Assembly: GCF_011617705.1 (NCBI RefSeq)
Contig: NZ_CP050154.1
Coordinates: 744,001-808,000 of the forward strand
From: Brevibacterium limosum
Lineage (GTDB): Bacteria > Actinomycetota > Actinomycetes > Actinomycetales > Brevibacteriaceae
Length of the DNA: 64,000 bases
Reading direction: 5' to 3'
Below, piece after piece: positions 9,367 through 18,044 of the stretch (position 1 is the stretch's first letter; every line of letters starts with the position of its first letter). The position numbers and the translations under genes were made by a program. The notes beneath the pieces were generated by a model, which made no database searches, had not been told where the DNA came from, and was given only the letters and a program-made list of their open reading frames with translations.

Positions 9367-9425
9367 AGATAGCGGAAGCGGCTCATGCTATCTACGTTGC
9401 CGCAGTTGGTCAGTGACACTATCTT
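9367..9425 (+). promoter_or_regulatory. MerR-type operator and DUF2306 promoter
   Basis: AGATAGC (9367-9373) and GCTATCT (9387-9393) are inverted copies 13 bases apart; a third half-site overlaps the -10. A promoter TTGCCG (9397-9402), 17-base spacer, TATCTT (9420-9425) leads, six bases later, to the ATG at 9432, a leaderless layout. Confidence 0.55.
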
Positions 9426-9431
9426 AATGTC

Positions 9432-9986
9432 ATGTCCTCACTCTTCATCGCCATCCATGCCATTGCCGCCACGGGTGTCGTCCTGCTGGGACCCATCCAG
9501 ATCATCCGCCGCGCCAAGGACCGCAGACACCGTTTCATCGGGCGGTCCTGGGTCATTCTCATGTACTTCGTGTGCACCAGCGGAATGTTCATCTACTCAC
9601 TCACCGGTTCCTTCACGATCTTCCACGCCTTGGCGATCTGGACCTTCATCTCCACCACGCTCGGCGTCATCGCCATTCGCCGTGGCAACGTCCGACGCCA
9701 CATCGGAATGATGGTCGGCTCCTATCTGGGCGCACTGATCGCCGGCGTCTTCGCCGCGGTCGTTCCCGGTCGTGAGATCCCGCGGCTGGCCGTGAGCGAC
9801 CCCGGGCTGCTGTGGTCACTCGTGGCCGTGATCATCGTGGCTGTCACCGCTTGGGCGATCGTCGTCCTGCGCTTCGTCTCCGGGCACGACCGGAAGACAT
9901 CCACAGCGCAGACGCGAGAAGGCACCGGCGGCGAACCGCTGACGCCCTCGAGCCCGAGCAACGCGGCCCCGGTCACCGCGAAGTGA
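9432..9986 (+). CDS. DUF2306-type membrane protein
   Basis: 184 residues, with four to five membrane helices. The opening HAIAATGVVLLGPIQIIRR, then RHRFIGRSWV, and RRHIGMMVGSYLGAL in the middle resemble the DUF2306 family of small membrane proteins with conserved histidines (H10, H35, H95 region) whose function is unknown; heme or cytochrome-like roles have been guessed for the fold. The start at 9432 is leaderless. Divergent partner of the MerR gene, which probably regulates it. Confidence 0.72.
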   Translation: MSSLFIAIHAIAATGVVLLGPIQIIRRAKDRRHRFIGRSWVILMYFVCTSGMFIYSLTGSFTIFHALAIWTFISTTLGVIAIRRGNVRRHIGMMVGSYLGALIAGVFAAVVPGREIPRLAVSDPGLLWSLVAVIIVAVTAWAIVVLRFVSGHDRKTSTAQTREGTGGEPLTPSSPSNAAPVTAK

Positions 9987-10004
9987 CGCGACCGGGTCGG
10001 GACC

Positions 10005-10331
10005 TCAGGCCACGAACTTGTCGAACTCGTCGTTCTTGTGCAGGAAATTCTGCACATAGGAGCACGTGGTGCGGAACTTCAGCCCCTCCTCGGCGCTGGT
10101 CTCCAGCGCGTAGCGCACCAGCTCGGCCGCCAGACCGCGACCGCCCCACTCGGGGGACACCTCGGTGTGGGTGAAGATGCGCACCGTACCTTCGGCGGTG
10201 TCATCGGCACCGGCCTCACGGTCGATGTAGTCGGCGAGACCGATGACCTTGCCCTCGTGGGAGACGGTGAAGCGTTTGGCGGCAGCATCCTCGGCGATGG
10301 TGAAGGTCTCTCCCGAGATGTCGATGTCCAT
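10005..10331 (-). CDS. Small GNAT (NATD1/YjdJ-type) acetyltransferase
   Basis: 108 residues. The short GNAT fold is recognisable by EVSPEWGGRGLAAELVRYAL (acetyl-CoA loop GGRGLA) and the family's C-terminal CSYVQNFLHKND. GGGAGG seven bases before ATG 10331 sets the start; the ATG two codons earlier is too close to that site. Substrate unknown. Convergent with the DUF2306 gene, 18 bases away, and divergent from another acetyltransferase. Confidence 0.85.
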   Translation of the reverse strand: MDIDISGETFTIAEDAAAKRFTVSHEGKVIGLADYIDREAGADDTAEGTVRIFTHTEVSPEWGGRGLAAELVRYALETSAEEGLKFRTTCSYVQNFLHKNDEFDKFVA

Positions 10332-10469
10332 GGTCATTCCTCCCGAATGTCCGTGCCGGCGGCACTGCGCGATGGTCGCTGTCCTGACAGTTGACACTAT
10401 AGTTCTGGGCGAGCGGAACGACTAGCCTGGTCAGTGAGCCGCAGTGAAAGTCGTGAAGGAGTCCCATCT

Positions 10470-11057
10470 ATGTCCGCACATCCCTCGGTCACCGTGGTCG
10501 ATGCGCACCGCCGGAAGCTGCGCGAAGCCGGGTTCGAGGTCGCCGAACTCACCGCCGCTGACATCGCCGACTACGTCGAGCTCGTCTCCTCGGCCTACCG
10601 CGGTGAGGGGTCGAAGCAGGGGTGGACCACCGAGGCGGACCTCCTCGGCGGGCAGCGGCTCGATGCTCCCATGGCCGAGGAGATGCTCGCCGAGGCGGAC
10701 TCACAGATCCTGCTCGCCCGTGATGAGCAGGGCCGCGCCGTGGCCAGCATCTACGTGCGCGAACCCGAAGACGGAGCGGCCTACCTCGGGGTGCTCGCCG
10801 TCTCGCCGGTGGGGCAGGGGAGGGGCGTGGGGTCCTCGCTCATCAGCCTCGCCGAGGCGTGGGTGGCCGAACGCTGGGGCGCGACGTCGATGCGGATGAG
10901 CGTGATCAACAAGCGTGACGAACTCATCGCCTACTACGAGCGCCGCGGGTACGAACGCACCGGCGACGTCGAGCCCTTCCCCTACGGCGACGAACGCTTC
11001 GGAGTGCCGAAGGTCGACGACCTCGAGTTCGTGCTGCTGCGCAAACAACTGAGCTGA
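10470..11057 (+). CDS. GNAT family N-acetyltransferase
   Basis: 195 residues. The acetyl-CoA motif is LAVSPVGQGRGVGSSLISLA (QGRGVG), followed by the beta-strand MRMSVINKRDELIAYYERRGY and a C-terminal LEFVLLRKQL. ATG 10470 follows AAGGAG (10456-10461), so it is translated from a leader. Substrate unknown. The next gene is convergent, with a hairpin between them. Confidence 0.87.
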   Translation: MSAHPSVTVVDAHRRKLREAGFEVAELTAADIADYVELVSSAYRGEGSKQGWTTEADLLGGQRLDAPMAEEMLAEADSQILLARDEQGRAVASIYVREPEDGAAYLGVLAVSPVGQGRGVGSSLISLAEAWVAERWGATSMRMSVINKRDELIAYYERRGYERTGDVEPFPYGDERFGVPKVDDLEFVLLRKQLS

Positions 11058-11103
11058 ACGGGCGGCCCACAGACTCGGGGCACGCGCTGCCAAGCCAAGA
11101 ATA

Positions 11104-11150
11104 GGTCAGCATCGGACACTTCGGTTGAAAGAAAGTATCCGATACTGACC
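11104..11150 (-). terminator. 18-bp hairpin, polarised to the minus strand
   Basis: Arms 11104-11121 and 11133-11150 match at 16 of 18 positions. Both mismatches become G.U pairs only in RNA from the minus strand, so this should end the MatC-like transcript arriving from the right. No U-tract. Confidence 0.65.
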
Positions 11151-11192
11151 ACTAGTTTGGAGGAGAAGGTCGCTGGCCCGCTGGCGCGCCCC

Positions 11193-12611
11193 TCAGAAGA
11201 CCATCGCGGGCACGACCAGGCCGCCGACGAGGGCGACCGGGCCGATGACGACCATCGACATGCCGAACTTCACGAGGATGCGGGTCAGGCGCGGCTTGTC
11301 CTCGACAGGGGCGGTCGCGACGACCGTGGCGCCCAGCGTCGAGAACGGTGAGACGTCGACGACGGCCGAGCACACGCCCAGCGCCGCGATGAGCGCCCAC
11401 CCGGGCACCCCACCTGCGGCGATGAGGGGCAGCGCCAGCGGCACGAGAGCGGCCAGGATGCCAGTGGTCGAGGCGAACGCAGAGACCAGACCGCCGACGA
11501 TGCAGAGGACGAACGCGGCGATGAGCGGCGAACCGATCGCCTCGGCGCCCTCACCGAGCAAGTCGACCGCACCCATGTTCTGCAGCACGCCGACGAAGGT
11601 GATGATGCCGCCGACGAGCAGCACGGTCGGCCAGTCGATCTTCGGAATCGCGGCCTTGCCCGTCTTCGGGTCGACGAGCGAGAGGATCGCGCCGAACATG
11701 AAGCACAGCAGGCCGATGTCCGGTTCCTGACCGAGGGCCGCGAGGACGACCACGGTGCCGATGAGGCCGACCATGAAGATCACGGTGAGGATCTGCACGA
11801 ATGTGAAGGGCGAGGACTCGACCGTCTCAGAGCCGGAGGAGGAGTCGAAGAGCGCTTCATCCTCGTCGTCCTCACCGAAGGCGACACTCGACGCCGAGGC
11901 GGAACCGCGCGAAATCGTCGACTGCGCGCTCCCGGTGCGGGCCCCGGCCGAAGCGTTCCCGGAATGTGTCCCGCCCCCGGCCTCAGCATGCGCAGCGGCC
12001 GCCACCGTGGTCTTCGAGAACAGCGACCGCCCGTACATGAAGTAGGCGACGGCGAGCATGACGAGGTAGACGGCCACGGCGATGCCGAAGAGCAGGAACG
12101 GGGACAGATCGATTCCGGCATCATGCGCGGTCGAATAGGTGACGATTCCGTAGAGACTGGTCGGGGCGAATCCGCCGGCGCCGATGGCGAAGCAGATCGC
12201 CAGGCCCATGAGCGCATAGTCGACCCCGTACTTGCGCGCGACCTGCATGCCCACCGGCATCATCACCAGGCCGGCCAGCGGGGCGCCCATGGCCGCGATC
12301 CCGCCGGTGATGAGGAAGAACACGACCGGCAGCAGCACCGCCGAGGATCCGACGCGTTCGAGGGCCCAGTCGATGATCTTGTCGACGGTCCCGTTCTCCT
12401 GCGCGATCGCGAAGAAGTAGGTCACGCCCGCCAGCAGGATCATGATGCTCAGCGGGAACTCGGCGATGATGTCCTCGACCGCCAGATCGGTGAATAGGAG
12501 CCCGGTTCCGGCCGCGCCGACGAGCATGAGCACGCCGATCTGCACACCGCGGACAGCACCGACCGCGAAGAGAGCGATGAATATGAGCAGAGCAATGATC
12601 TGAGTGAGCAT
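11193..12611 (-). CDS. SLC13/MatC-type carboxylate carrier
   Basis: 472 residues, 11-12 helices. The N-terminal half (FPLSIMILLAGVTYFFAIAQ, ENGTVDKIIDWALERVGSSA, GAGGFAPTSLYGIVTY) resembles the MatC N-terminal domain of dicarboxylate carriers. A variable acidic Ser/Gly loop lies at about residues 195-260 between the two transport halves. ATG 12611 is preceded by AAGGAC, supporting it over an in-frame extension. A close paralogue lies at 56970-58391. Substrate probably a small dicarboxylate or related acid; inferred from family only. Confidence 0.8.
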   Translation of the reverse strand: MLTQIIALLIFIALFAVGAVRGVQIGVLMLVGAAGTGLLFTDLAVEDIIAEFPLSIMILLAGVTYFFAIAQENGTVDKIIDWALERVGSSAVLLPVVFFLITGGIAAMGAPLAGLVMMPVGMQVARKYGVDYALMGLAICFAIGAGGFAPTSLYGIVTYSTAHDAGIDLSPFLLFGIAVAVYLVMLAVAYFMYGRSLFSKTTVAAAAHAEAGGGTHSGNASAGARTGSAQSTISRGSASASSVAFGEDDEDEALFDSSSGSETVESSPFTFVQILTVIFMVGLIGTVVVLAALGQEPDIGLLCFMFGAILSLVDPKTGKAAIPKIDWPTVLLVGGIITFVGVLQNMGAVDLLGEGAEAIGSPLIAAFVLCIVGGLVSAFASTTGILAALVPLALPLIAAGGVPGWALIAALGVCSAVVDVSPFSTLGATVVATAPVEDKPRLTRILVKFGMSMVVIGPVALVGGLVVPAMVF

Positions 12612-12743
12612 GATGTCCTTGCGAAGGCTGAAGCGACACTGAGCATCGCTGGCTGATTCGTTGAGAGACACTACCAGTGTTACCGGCAGGTACACGTGAG
12701 GCGTGTCCGATCCGTCGGAAAGTCCCGACAGACGGAAAACCCT

Positions 12744-12755
12744 CGCCGAGGCGGC
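12744..12755 (-). repeat. Copy of recurrent 12-mer GCCGCCTCGGCG (intergenic)
   Basis: Exact copy, reverse orientation, upstream of the MatC-like gene. One of at least ten exact copies in the window. Confidence 0.6.
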
Positions 12756-12835
12756 CACCGGTAATCCGCAGCCACGTTCGGTGGCGATGACGTGAGAACG
12801 GGCTACCGGCTGGTGCCGGCGGGGGCGGCCTCAGG

Positions 12836-12893
12836 ACTACCTGACGGCGGCTCAACAACCTCGCGCGAGGTTGCTGAGCCGCCGTCAGGTAGT
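12836..12893 (-). terminator. 58-bp nearly perfect palindrome
   Basis: The sequence from 12836 (ACTACCTGACGGCGGCTC) folds on itself over 29 base pairs around a TCGCGCGA centre. The only mismatch is a G.U pair in minus-strand RNA, so it likely ends the yeiH transcript. Confidence 0.7.
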
Positions 12894-12907
12894 AATTGGG
12901 GGCGGCC

Positions 12908-14005
12908 TCAGGTGAGCAGAACGGCTCCGCCGAGAGCGATGAGGGCGACGACGATCGTGACCAGGGTGGCCAGTGCGATCGGTCGGGCACCGAGGTTCTT
13001 CAGCGACCGCCACTGCACTCCGCGGCCGAGGGCGAACATCGCCATCGCCAGGCACACGGTCTGGATCCAGCTGAGCCCGGTGACCGCGAACTCCGGCAGC
13101 AGACCGAAGGTGCGCAGGGCCGCCATGACGAGGAAGCCGACGACGAAGAGCGGCACGATCGGCGGGCGCTTGCCCTGAGCCGGAGCTGCCTTCGTCGTCG
13201 TCGACACCGCCCCCGCGGACGAGGCACCCGGGCCCGCTCCTGCGGAGGTCTCAGCGGATCCGTCGGCCGCCTCGGTGGTGGAGTTCGCCAGTGCCTTGTT
13301 CTCGCTGCGGCGCACGGCATAGCTGAACACGGCGACGGTGGGAGCGAGCATGATGACGCGGGCGAGCTTGACGAGGACGGCGATCTCGAGGGCGGCGGGT
13401 CCGATGATTCCACCGATCGCCACGACCTGGGCGACCTCGTGGGTGGCGGCACCGCCCCACATGCCGGCGGTCTCCGGGGACAGGCCCATGGCGGTCGAGA
13501 GACCGGGGACGATCGCGATCATCAGGGTGCCGAAGAGGACGACGAGGCCGATCGCCGCCGCCACATCCTCCTTCTTCGACTTCAGAGTCGACTCGACGCC
13601 GGCGACGGCGGCAGCACCGCAGATGCCGAATCCGCTGCCGATGAGCACGGCCAGGGGGCGGTCGACCTTGAGCGGTTTGGCCAGGGCGATGGCCGAGAGG
13701 ATGCCGGCGGCGACGATGACGGCGGCGAGGACGAGGACGAGCCAGCCGAGGTCGAGGATGTCGCCGAGCACGACCTGCGCGCCGAGGGCGACGATGCCCA
13801 GGCGCAGCAGCGGCTTCGCCGCGAAGTTGAGTCCGGGCATGAACGCCTCGGGGAGGTCGGGCACGAGATTGCCCAGGAGGATGCCGAGCACGATCGCCAC
13901 GAGCAGCGGCGAGAGCACGGGCAGGAGCATGGAGATCGGCCACGCGACGGCCGTGGCCGCAGCGGCGACGGCGAGTCCGGGCAGAAGGGACGTGAAGCGG
14001 TTCAT
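12908..14005 (-). CDS. YeiH-family putative sulfate/sulfite exporter
   Basis: 365 residues, about ten helices. Family features: LLVAIVLGILLGNLVP, PLLRLGIVALGAQVVLGDI, GSGFGICGAAAVAGVE, and MWGGAATHEVAQVVAIGGI. A Ser/Ala/Gly linker sits at about residues 245-275. The family is annotated as putative sulfate exporter, often under a LysR regulator, as here. Start ATG 14005 has CAGACT six bases upstream, a weak leaderless box. The neighbouring LysR gene and trans-sulfuration enzyme fit a sulfur-related role; not proven. Confidence 0.85.
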   Translation of the reverse strand: MNRFTSLLPGLAVAAAATAVAWPISMLLPVLSPLLVAIVLGILLGNLVPDLPEAFMPGLNFAAKPLLRLGIVALGAQVVLGDILDLGWLVLVLAAVIVAAGILSAIALAKPLKVDRPLAVLIGSGFGICGAAAVAGVESTLKSKKEDVAAAIGLVVLFGTLMIAIVPGLSTAMGLSPETAGMWGGAATHEVAQVVAIGGIIGPAALEIAVLVKLARVIMLAPTVAVFSYAVRRSENKALANSTTEAADGSAETSAGAGPGASSAGAVSTTTKAAPAQGKRPPIVPLFVVGFLVMAALRTFGLLPEFAVTGLSWIQTVCLAMAMFALGRGVQWRSLKNLGARPIALATLVTIVVALIALGGAVLLT

Positions 14006-14061
14006 GGCTTCAGTCTGTCAACGCCCGGTCAGTCGCAGTAGACGGTGATTTCGACGCAACC

Positions 14062-14085
14062 CATATGGATCTGATATGTCATGAT
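14062..14085 (+). promoter_or_regulatory. LysR-type box and leaderless -10 of lysR
   Basis: CATAT (14062-14066), seven bases, ATATG (14074-14078) is a 5-7-5 LysR-type palindrome in the yeiH-lysR gap. CATGAT (14080-14085) lies six bases before the regulator's ATG at 14092, so the regulator would occlude its own promoter. Confidence 0.5.
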
Positions 14086-14091
14086 GAGCAT

Positions 14092-15009
14092 ATGCACGAT
14101 CTCGGGAATATGAAGAACTGGCCCGAGCTCCAGGCGCTGGGGCTGCTGGTGGCCCTCAGCGGCAACGCCAGATCGATCGGTCAGGCCGCGGCGAAACTCG
14201 ACCTCGCCCAGCCGAATGCCTCCCGCAGCCTGCGCAACCTCGAACGCGACCTCAAGGTGCCGCTGCTGCGGCGCTCGCCGCGGGGAACCGAACTCACCGT
14301 CGAAGGCCGCGCCGTCGCCGAATGGGCGTCGACGGTCATCGAAGCCTATGACACCCTCTACACCGGGGCCCGCGCCATCCAGGACGCCCGCGCCGGAACG
14401 GTCAAGGTCAGCGCCTCGCTGACGGTCGCCGAGTACCTCATGCCCCGCCACCTCACGACCTTCCGCGCCGCGCACCCGAAGATCGACATCGGACTGTCCG
14501 TGGAGAACTCCGCGACCGTCATCGACCGGGTGCGCCGGCAGACCTGCGACCTCGGCCTCATCGAAACCGTGTCCCTGCCCCAGGACCTCAACGCCGAGGT
14601 GGTCGGCCGTGACCGACTCATGATCGCCTGCGCCCCGGACTTCGCCCACGCCTGGACGAAGCCGATCACCGCGGAGGAGCTGGCGCAGGTGCCCCTGCTG
14701 GTGCGCGAGATCGGATCGGGCACCAGGGAAGCCATCGACGCGGCACTCGCCGAAGCCGACGGGGTGCGCGTGGCGGGGGAGTACGGCTCGAACTCCGCCC
14801 TGCGCATCGCCGCGGCCACCGCCGTCGCACCCGCAGTGCTCTCCGAGCTCGCGCTGCGCGACGATTTCCGGGCCGGACGTCTGGTGCCGCTGCCGGTCGC
14901 CGACGATGTCGATCTCACCCGCGAACTCCACGCCGTGTGGGCGAAGAGCCGACGGCAGTCACCCGGGGCACGTCTGCTGCTCGACCATATGGTCGCCAGC
15001 CTGGGGTAG
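14092..15009 (+). CDS. LysR-family transcriptional regulator
   Basis: 305 residues. N-terminal helix-turn-helix at about residues 15-60 (SIGQAAAKLDLAQPNASRSL), then a two-lobed effector domain. Divergent from yeiH over a short gap with a palindrome; in enterobacteria the LysR protein YeiE regulates yeiH, so control of the exporter is likely. ATG 14092 is chosen for the -10 spacing; an in-frame ATG at 14065 falls inside the palindrome. Confidence 0.9.
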   Translation: MHDLGNMKNWPELQALGLLVALSGNARSIGQAAAKLDLAQPNASRSLRNLERDLKVPLLRRSPRGTELTVEGRAVAEWASTVIEAYDTLYTGARAIQDARAGTVKVSASLTVAEYLMPRHLTTFRAAHPKIDIGLSVENSATVIDRVRRQTCDLGLIETVSLPQDLNAEVVGRDRLMIACAPDFAHAWTKPITAEELAQVPLLVREIGSGTREAIDAALAEADGVRVAGEYGSNSALRIAAATAVAPAVLSELALRDDFRAGRLVPLPVADDVDLTRELHAVWAKSRRQSPGARLLLDHMVASLG

Positions 15010-15096
15010 GGGACTCGCAGCAGGCCGAGGGCGGTGTGGGGCAGAGGCCCCGCAAGGCGGCCCGGGACGGCTCAGCACCAGCGGCGGCCGCACCCT

Positions 15097-15102
15097 TATA
15101 TT
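15097..15102 (+). promoter_or_regulatory. -10 element TATATT, leaderless promoter
   Basis: TATATT ends six bases before ATG 15109 of the trans-sulfuration gene. No Shine-Dalgarno sequence is present; this also argues against longer starts upstream. Confidence 0.55.
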
Positions 15103-15108
15103 GGGCAC

Positions 15109-16338
15109 ATGACACAGCCTGAGCCTGCCTCCTCACCCGCCCCACATTCCGATTTCGCTCCGGACACCATCGTCGTCGAAACCGGACGCCCGCAGCGCAC
15201 CGACGGTGCCGCGGTGAATCCGCCGATCGATCTGTCCTCGACCTTCGTCAGCACGGGCGACATCTCCGCATCCCCCTATGCCTACGCCCGCTTCGACACT
15301 CCCGCGTGGACGCCGTTCGAAGAAGCTCTCGGTCAGCTGGAGCACTCGGCACTGCCCGGGCTGGTCTTCGGCTCGGGTCTCGCGGCGATCTCGGCCGTGA
15401 TCAGCCTCGTTCCCGCCGGAGGCACGCTGATCATCCCGACCCACAGCTACCAGGGTGCGCTCGCCTCCGCGGAGCAGATCTCGAAGCGCCAGAACTTCGA
15501 CCTCGTCACCGTCGACATCGCCGACACCGAGGCGGTCATCGCCGCCCTCGACGACGCGGGGCACGCGACGCCGGGCCGGGTGGCAGCGGATGGGAGGGCC
15601 GCCTCGGCGAGAGCGGGCGGAGCCGGATCCCCGGGGATGCTGTGGATCGAGTCGCCGACGAACCCGATGCTCGAGGTCGCCGACGTTCCCGCGCTGACCG
15701 CGGCCGCAGAGGACCGCGGCTTCCTCGTCTGCGTCGACAACACCTTCGCCACCCCGCTGCTGCAGACTCCGCTCGACCTGGGCGCCGACATCGTCGTGCA
15801 CTCGGTGACGAAGTACCTGGCAGGCCACTCCGACGTCGTCCTCGGCGCGGTCGTGACCGGCAGCACCGCGCTGCGTCAGGACCTGCACACGGAACGGTCG
15901 ATGCGCGGCGGCATCGCCGGGCCCTTCGAGGTCTGGCTGGCCCTGCGCGGACTGCGCACCCTGGCGGTGCGCCTCGACCGTGCGCAGACCAACGCCCAAG
16001 CCATCGCCGAGCGCCTGGCCGCCCACCCCGCCGTCGTCGAAACCCGCTACCCGGGCCTGCCGAACGACCCCGGCCACGCCCGCGCCGCCGCGCAGATGAA
16101 CGGTTTCGGGGCGATCATCTCCTTCACCGTCGAATCCGCGGACAGGGCCACCGCCATCGCCGAGGCGGTCCGACTGTGGACACCGGCGACGTCCCTGGGC
16201 GGTGTGGAATCCCTCATCGAGCGTCGCCGCCGCCACGCGTCGGAACCCGCGACCGTGCCCGAGGGACTCATCCGCCTGAGCGTGGGCATCGAGAACCTCG
16301 ACGACCTGTGGGCCGACCTCGAGGCGGCCCTGGCCTGA
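15109..16338 (+). CDS. PLP-dependent trans-sulfuration enzyme (cystathionine gamma-synthase type)
   Basis: 409 residues of the Cys/Met metabolism PLP family. PLP-binding Lys in [30 protein letters not shown] and [20 protein letters not shown] are family blocks; the C-terminus has [11 protein letters not shown] and [13 protein letters not shown] non-conserved Gly/Ala/Arg insert (about residues 155-180) carries one copy of the 12-mer repeat. Could be a cystathionine gamma-synthase, gamma-lyase or sulfhydrylase; sequence alone does not decide. Overlaps the next gene by one base, indicating an operon. Confidence 0.87.
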   Translation: MTQPEPASSPAPHSDFAPDTIVVETGRPQRTDGAAVNPPIDLSSTFVSTGDISASPYAYARFDTPAWTPFEEALGQLEHSALPGLVFGSGLAAISAVISLVPAGGTLIIPTHSYQGALASAEQISKRQNFDLVTVDIADTEAVIAALDDAGHATPGRVAADGRAASARAGGAGSPGMLWIESPTNPMLEVADVPALTAAAEDRGFLVCVDNTFATPLLQTPLDLGADIVVHSVTKYLAGHSDVVLGAVVTGSTALRQDLHTERSMRGGIAGPFEVWLALRGLRTLAVRLDRAQTNAQAIAERLAAHPAVVETRYPGLPNDPGHARAAAQMNGFGAIISFTVESADRATAIAEAVRLWTPATSLGGVESLIERRRRHASEPATVPEGLIRLSVGIENLDDLWADLEAALA

Positions 16339-16910
16339 TGGGGCATACGCCCGACTATGTGCTCGACCGGCCCGGCGTGGGCGACCTCGATCAGTTCTTC
16401 GCCATCGACTCCGACCCGCGGGTCTGGACGCACCTGCCCAGCGGACGGTTGACAGAGGCGGAAGAGGCCGAGGCGATCCTCGTCAAGCTGGTCTCGCAGT
16501 GGGAACTCGACGGAATCGGGCCGTGGATGGTCAGACAGGCTCCCGGAGGAGAGATCGTGGGCCACTGCGGATGTTCGCTGCGCGGCGTGCCCGGACCCGG
16601 TGCCTCCCGCCGCACGCCCGGAGCGTTCTGGAACCTCGGCTACCGCTTCCGCCCCGAAGCGCAGGGACACGGATTGGCGACCGCGGTGTCGCGGGATGCG
16701 ATCGCAGCCGCCACGGACATCGACCCCGAGCTGCCGGTCGTGGCGTATCTGCTCGAGCACAACACCGCCTCGGCGGTGGTCGCCCGCAAGCTCGGGCTCG
16801 AACTCGTCCGTCGGGTGCCCGACGCCGGCAATCCCGACCCGGCGGCCGTTCGACTGGTCTTCGCCGACCGGGACCTCACCGCCGCTCAGCTCGACGCCAC
16901 CGTGGTCTGA
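16338..16910 (+). CDS. GNAT family N-acetyltransferase
   Basis: 190 residues, RimJ/RimL-like. Acetyl-CoA loop in [18 protein letters not shown], then [23 protein letters not shown] 16338 overlaps the preceding stop (TGATG), so translation is coupled with the trans-sulfuration enzyme; a sulfur-amino-acid or amine substrate is possible but unproven. Confidence 0.85.
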   Translation: MGHTPDYVLDRPGVGDLDQFFAIDSDPRVWTHLPSGRLTEAEEAEAILVKLVSQWELDGIGPWMVRQAPGGEIVGHCGCSLRGVPGPGASRRTPGAFWNLGYRFRPEAQGHGLATAVSRDAIAAATDIDPELPVVAYLLEHNTASAVVARKLGLELVRRVPDAGNPDPAAVRLVFADRDLTAAQLDATVV

Positions 16911-16988
16911 GGCAGGCGACTCCATTCGGCGCCCCCGTGGCCTCAGCGGGCGACTCCGTTCGACGGCCGGCCTGTGACGCAGATCAAC

Positions 16989-17002
16989 TTAACGTACGTT
17001 AA
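16989..17002. promoter_or_regulatory. 14-bp perfect palindrome TTAACGTACGTTAA (TetR-type operator)
   Basis: Perfect palindrome, extended by CAAC/AGTTG flanks, about 95 bases before the enoyl-CoA hydratase start. AT-rich island in GC-rich surroundings. TetR-type regulators of fatty-acid genes use such sites; the regulator is not encoded nearby. Confidence 0.5.
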
Positions 17003-17096
17003 AGTTGCGGTAGAAGCTTCCGAACGCCGACTCGGCGGACGGGGGCCGACGCCCTACCATCCAATCGGATCAGCGGATTCGTACGAAGGAGTCGCA

Positions 17097-17858
17097 TTGT
17101 CCACCAGTGTTCTCACCGAAGTCAGCGGTGGTGTCACGACTGTGACCATCAACCGTCCGGAGAGCCTCAACGCACTCGACGAGGAAACGTTCCAGACCAT
17201 CGGCAGAGCCGTCACCGAGGCGGCCGCGAACTCCCGTGCACTCATCCTCACCGGCAGCGAACGGGCCTTCAGCTCCGGTGCGGATCTGCAGGGAGGAGTC
17301 GAGAGGCGCGAGGGCATCGACCTCGCCGGTGCGAACGCGATCATCGCGTCGATCCTCGACCTGTCCATCCCCACGATCGCAGCGGTCTCCGGACCGGCGG
17401 CCGGAATCGGATGCTCCCTCGCCCTGGCCTGCGACTACCTGGTGATGAGCGAGAAGTCCTATCTCATGCTGCCCTTCACGAAGATCGGTCTCATGCCCGA
17501 CGGCGGTTCGACCGCCTTGGTCGCCGCCTCGGCCGGGCGCCATCGGGCTCTGCGCCTGGCGCTGACGGGAGAGAAGCTGCAGGCCGCCGATGCTCTCGAC
17601 TGGGGGCTGGCCAGCGAAGTCGTCCCCGCCGGAAGCCACCTCTCACGTGCCGAAGAGGTCGCCGCGGTCTTCGCGCAGGGCCCCACCCGGGCCCTGACCG
17701 CCTCGAAGCGAGCGATCAACCGGGCCAGTCTGGCCGAACTCGACTCGTCGTTCGGTCGCGAAGTCGAAGGGCAGGACGCTCTGCGCGCGAGCAAGGACTT
17801 CTCAGAAGGAGTCGCCGCATTTCTCGACAAACGCGCTCCGACGTTCACCGGGGAGTGA
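17097..17858 (+). CDS. Enoyl-CoA hydratase/isomerase family protein
   Basis: 253 residues from TTG 17097, which follows GAAGGAG by seven bases. Crotonase fold: oxyanion-hole loops RAFSSGADLQGG and GPAAGIGCSLALACDYLVM, and LMPDGGSTALV as in PaaG-type members, where Asp takes the place of one catalytic Glu. Probably acts in beta-oxidation or aromatic-acid degradation with the acyl-CoA ligase 186 bases downstream. An operator-like palindrome lies upstream. Confidence 0.87.
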   Translation: MSTSVLTEVSGGVTTVTINRPESLNALDEETFQTIGRAVTEAAANSRALILTGSERAFSSGADLQGGVERREGIDLAGANAIIASILDLSIPTIAAVSGPAAGIGCSLALACDYLVMSEKSYLMLPFTKIGLMPDGGSTALVAASAGRHRALRLALTGEKLQAADALDWGLASEVVPAGSHLSRAEEVAAVFAQGPTRALTASKRAINRASLAELDSSFGREVEGQDALRASKDFSEGVAAFLDKRAPTFTGE

Positions 17859-18044
17859 TGCTCGGGCTAGTTCGGAGGAATCGGTTCATAACTGTTTGAC
17901 CACGAATCGACACATCCGCATCCGTGCCGCTGTCGGTGCTGATGTGATGGTGACGACCGCCCACCACGAAACAGGCGATCACGACACTTCCCCCGCCGCG
18001 GCCACAGCGTCGCGGCGGGACCGGAGCACGAACGAAGGAGTCTC

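Noticed and set aside
13338..14048. Long open frames opposite yeiH (also at 12896-14041 and 13251-13943).
   Set aside because: Shadow frames of a GC-rich membrane protein gene; compositions are Arg/Ser/Pro or Asp/Gly-rich without recognisable motifs.
15010..15108. SAM-type riboswitch expected before a trans-sulfuration gene.
   Set aside because: The promoter appears leaderless, leaving no room for an aptamer, and no conserved core is visible.
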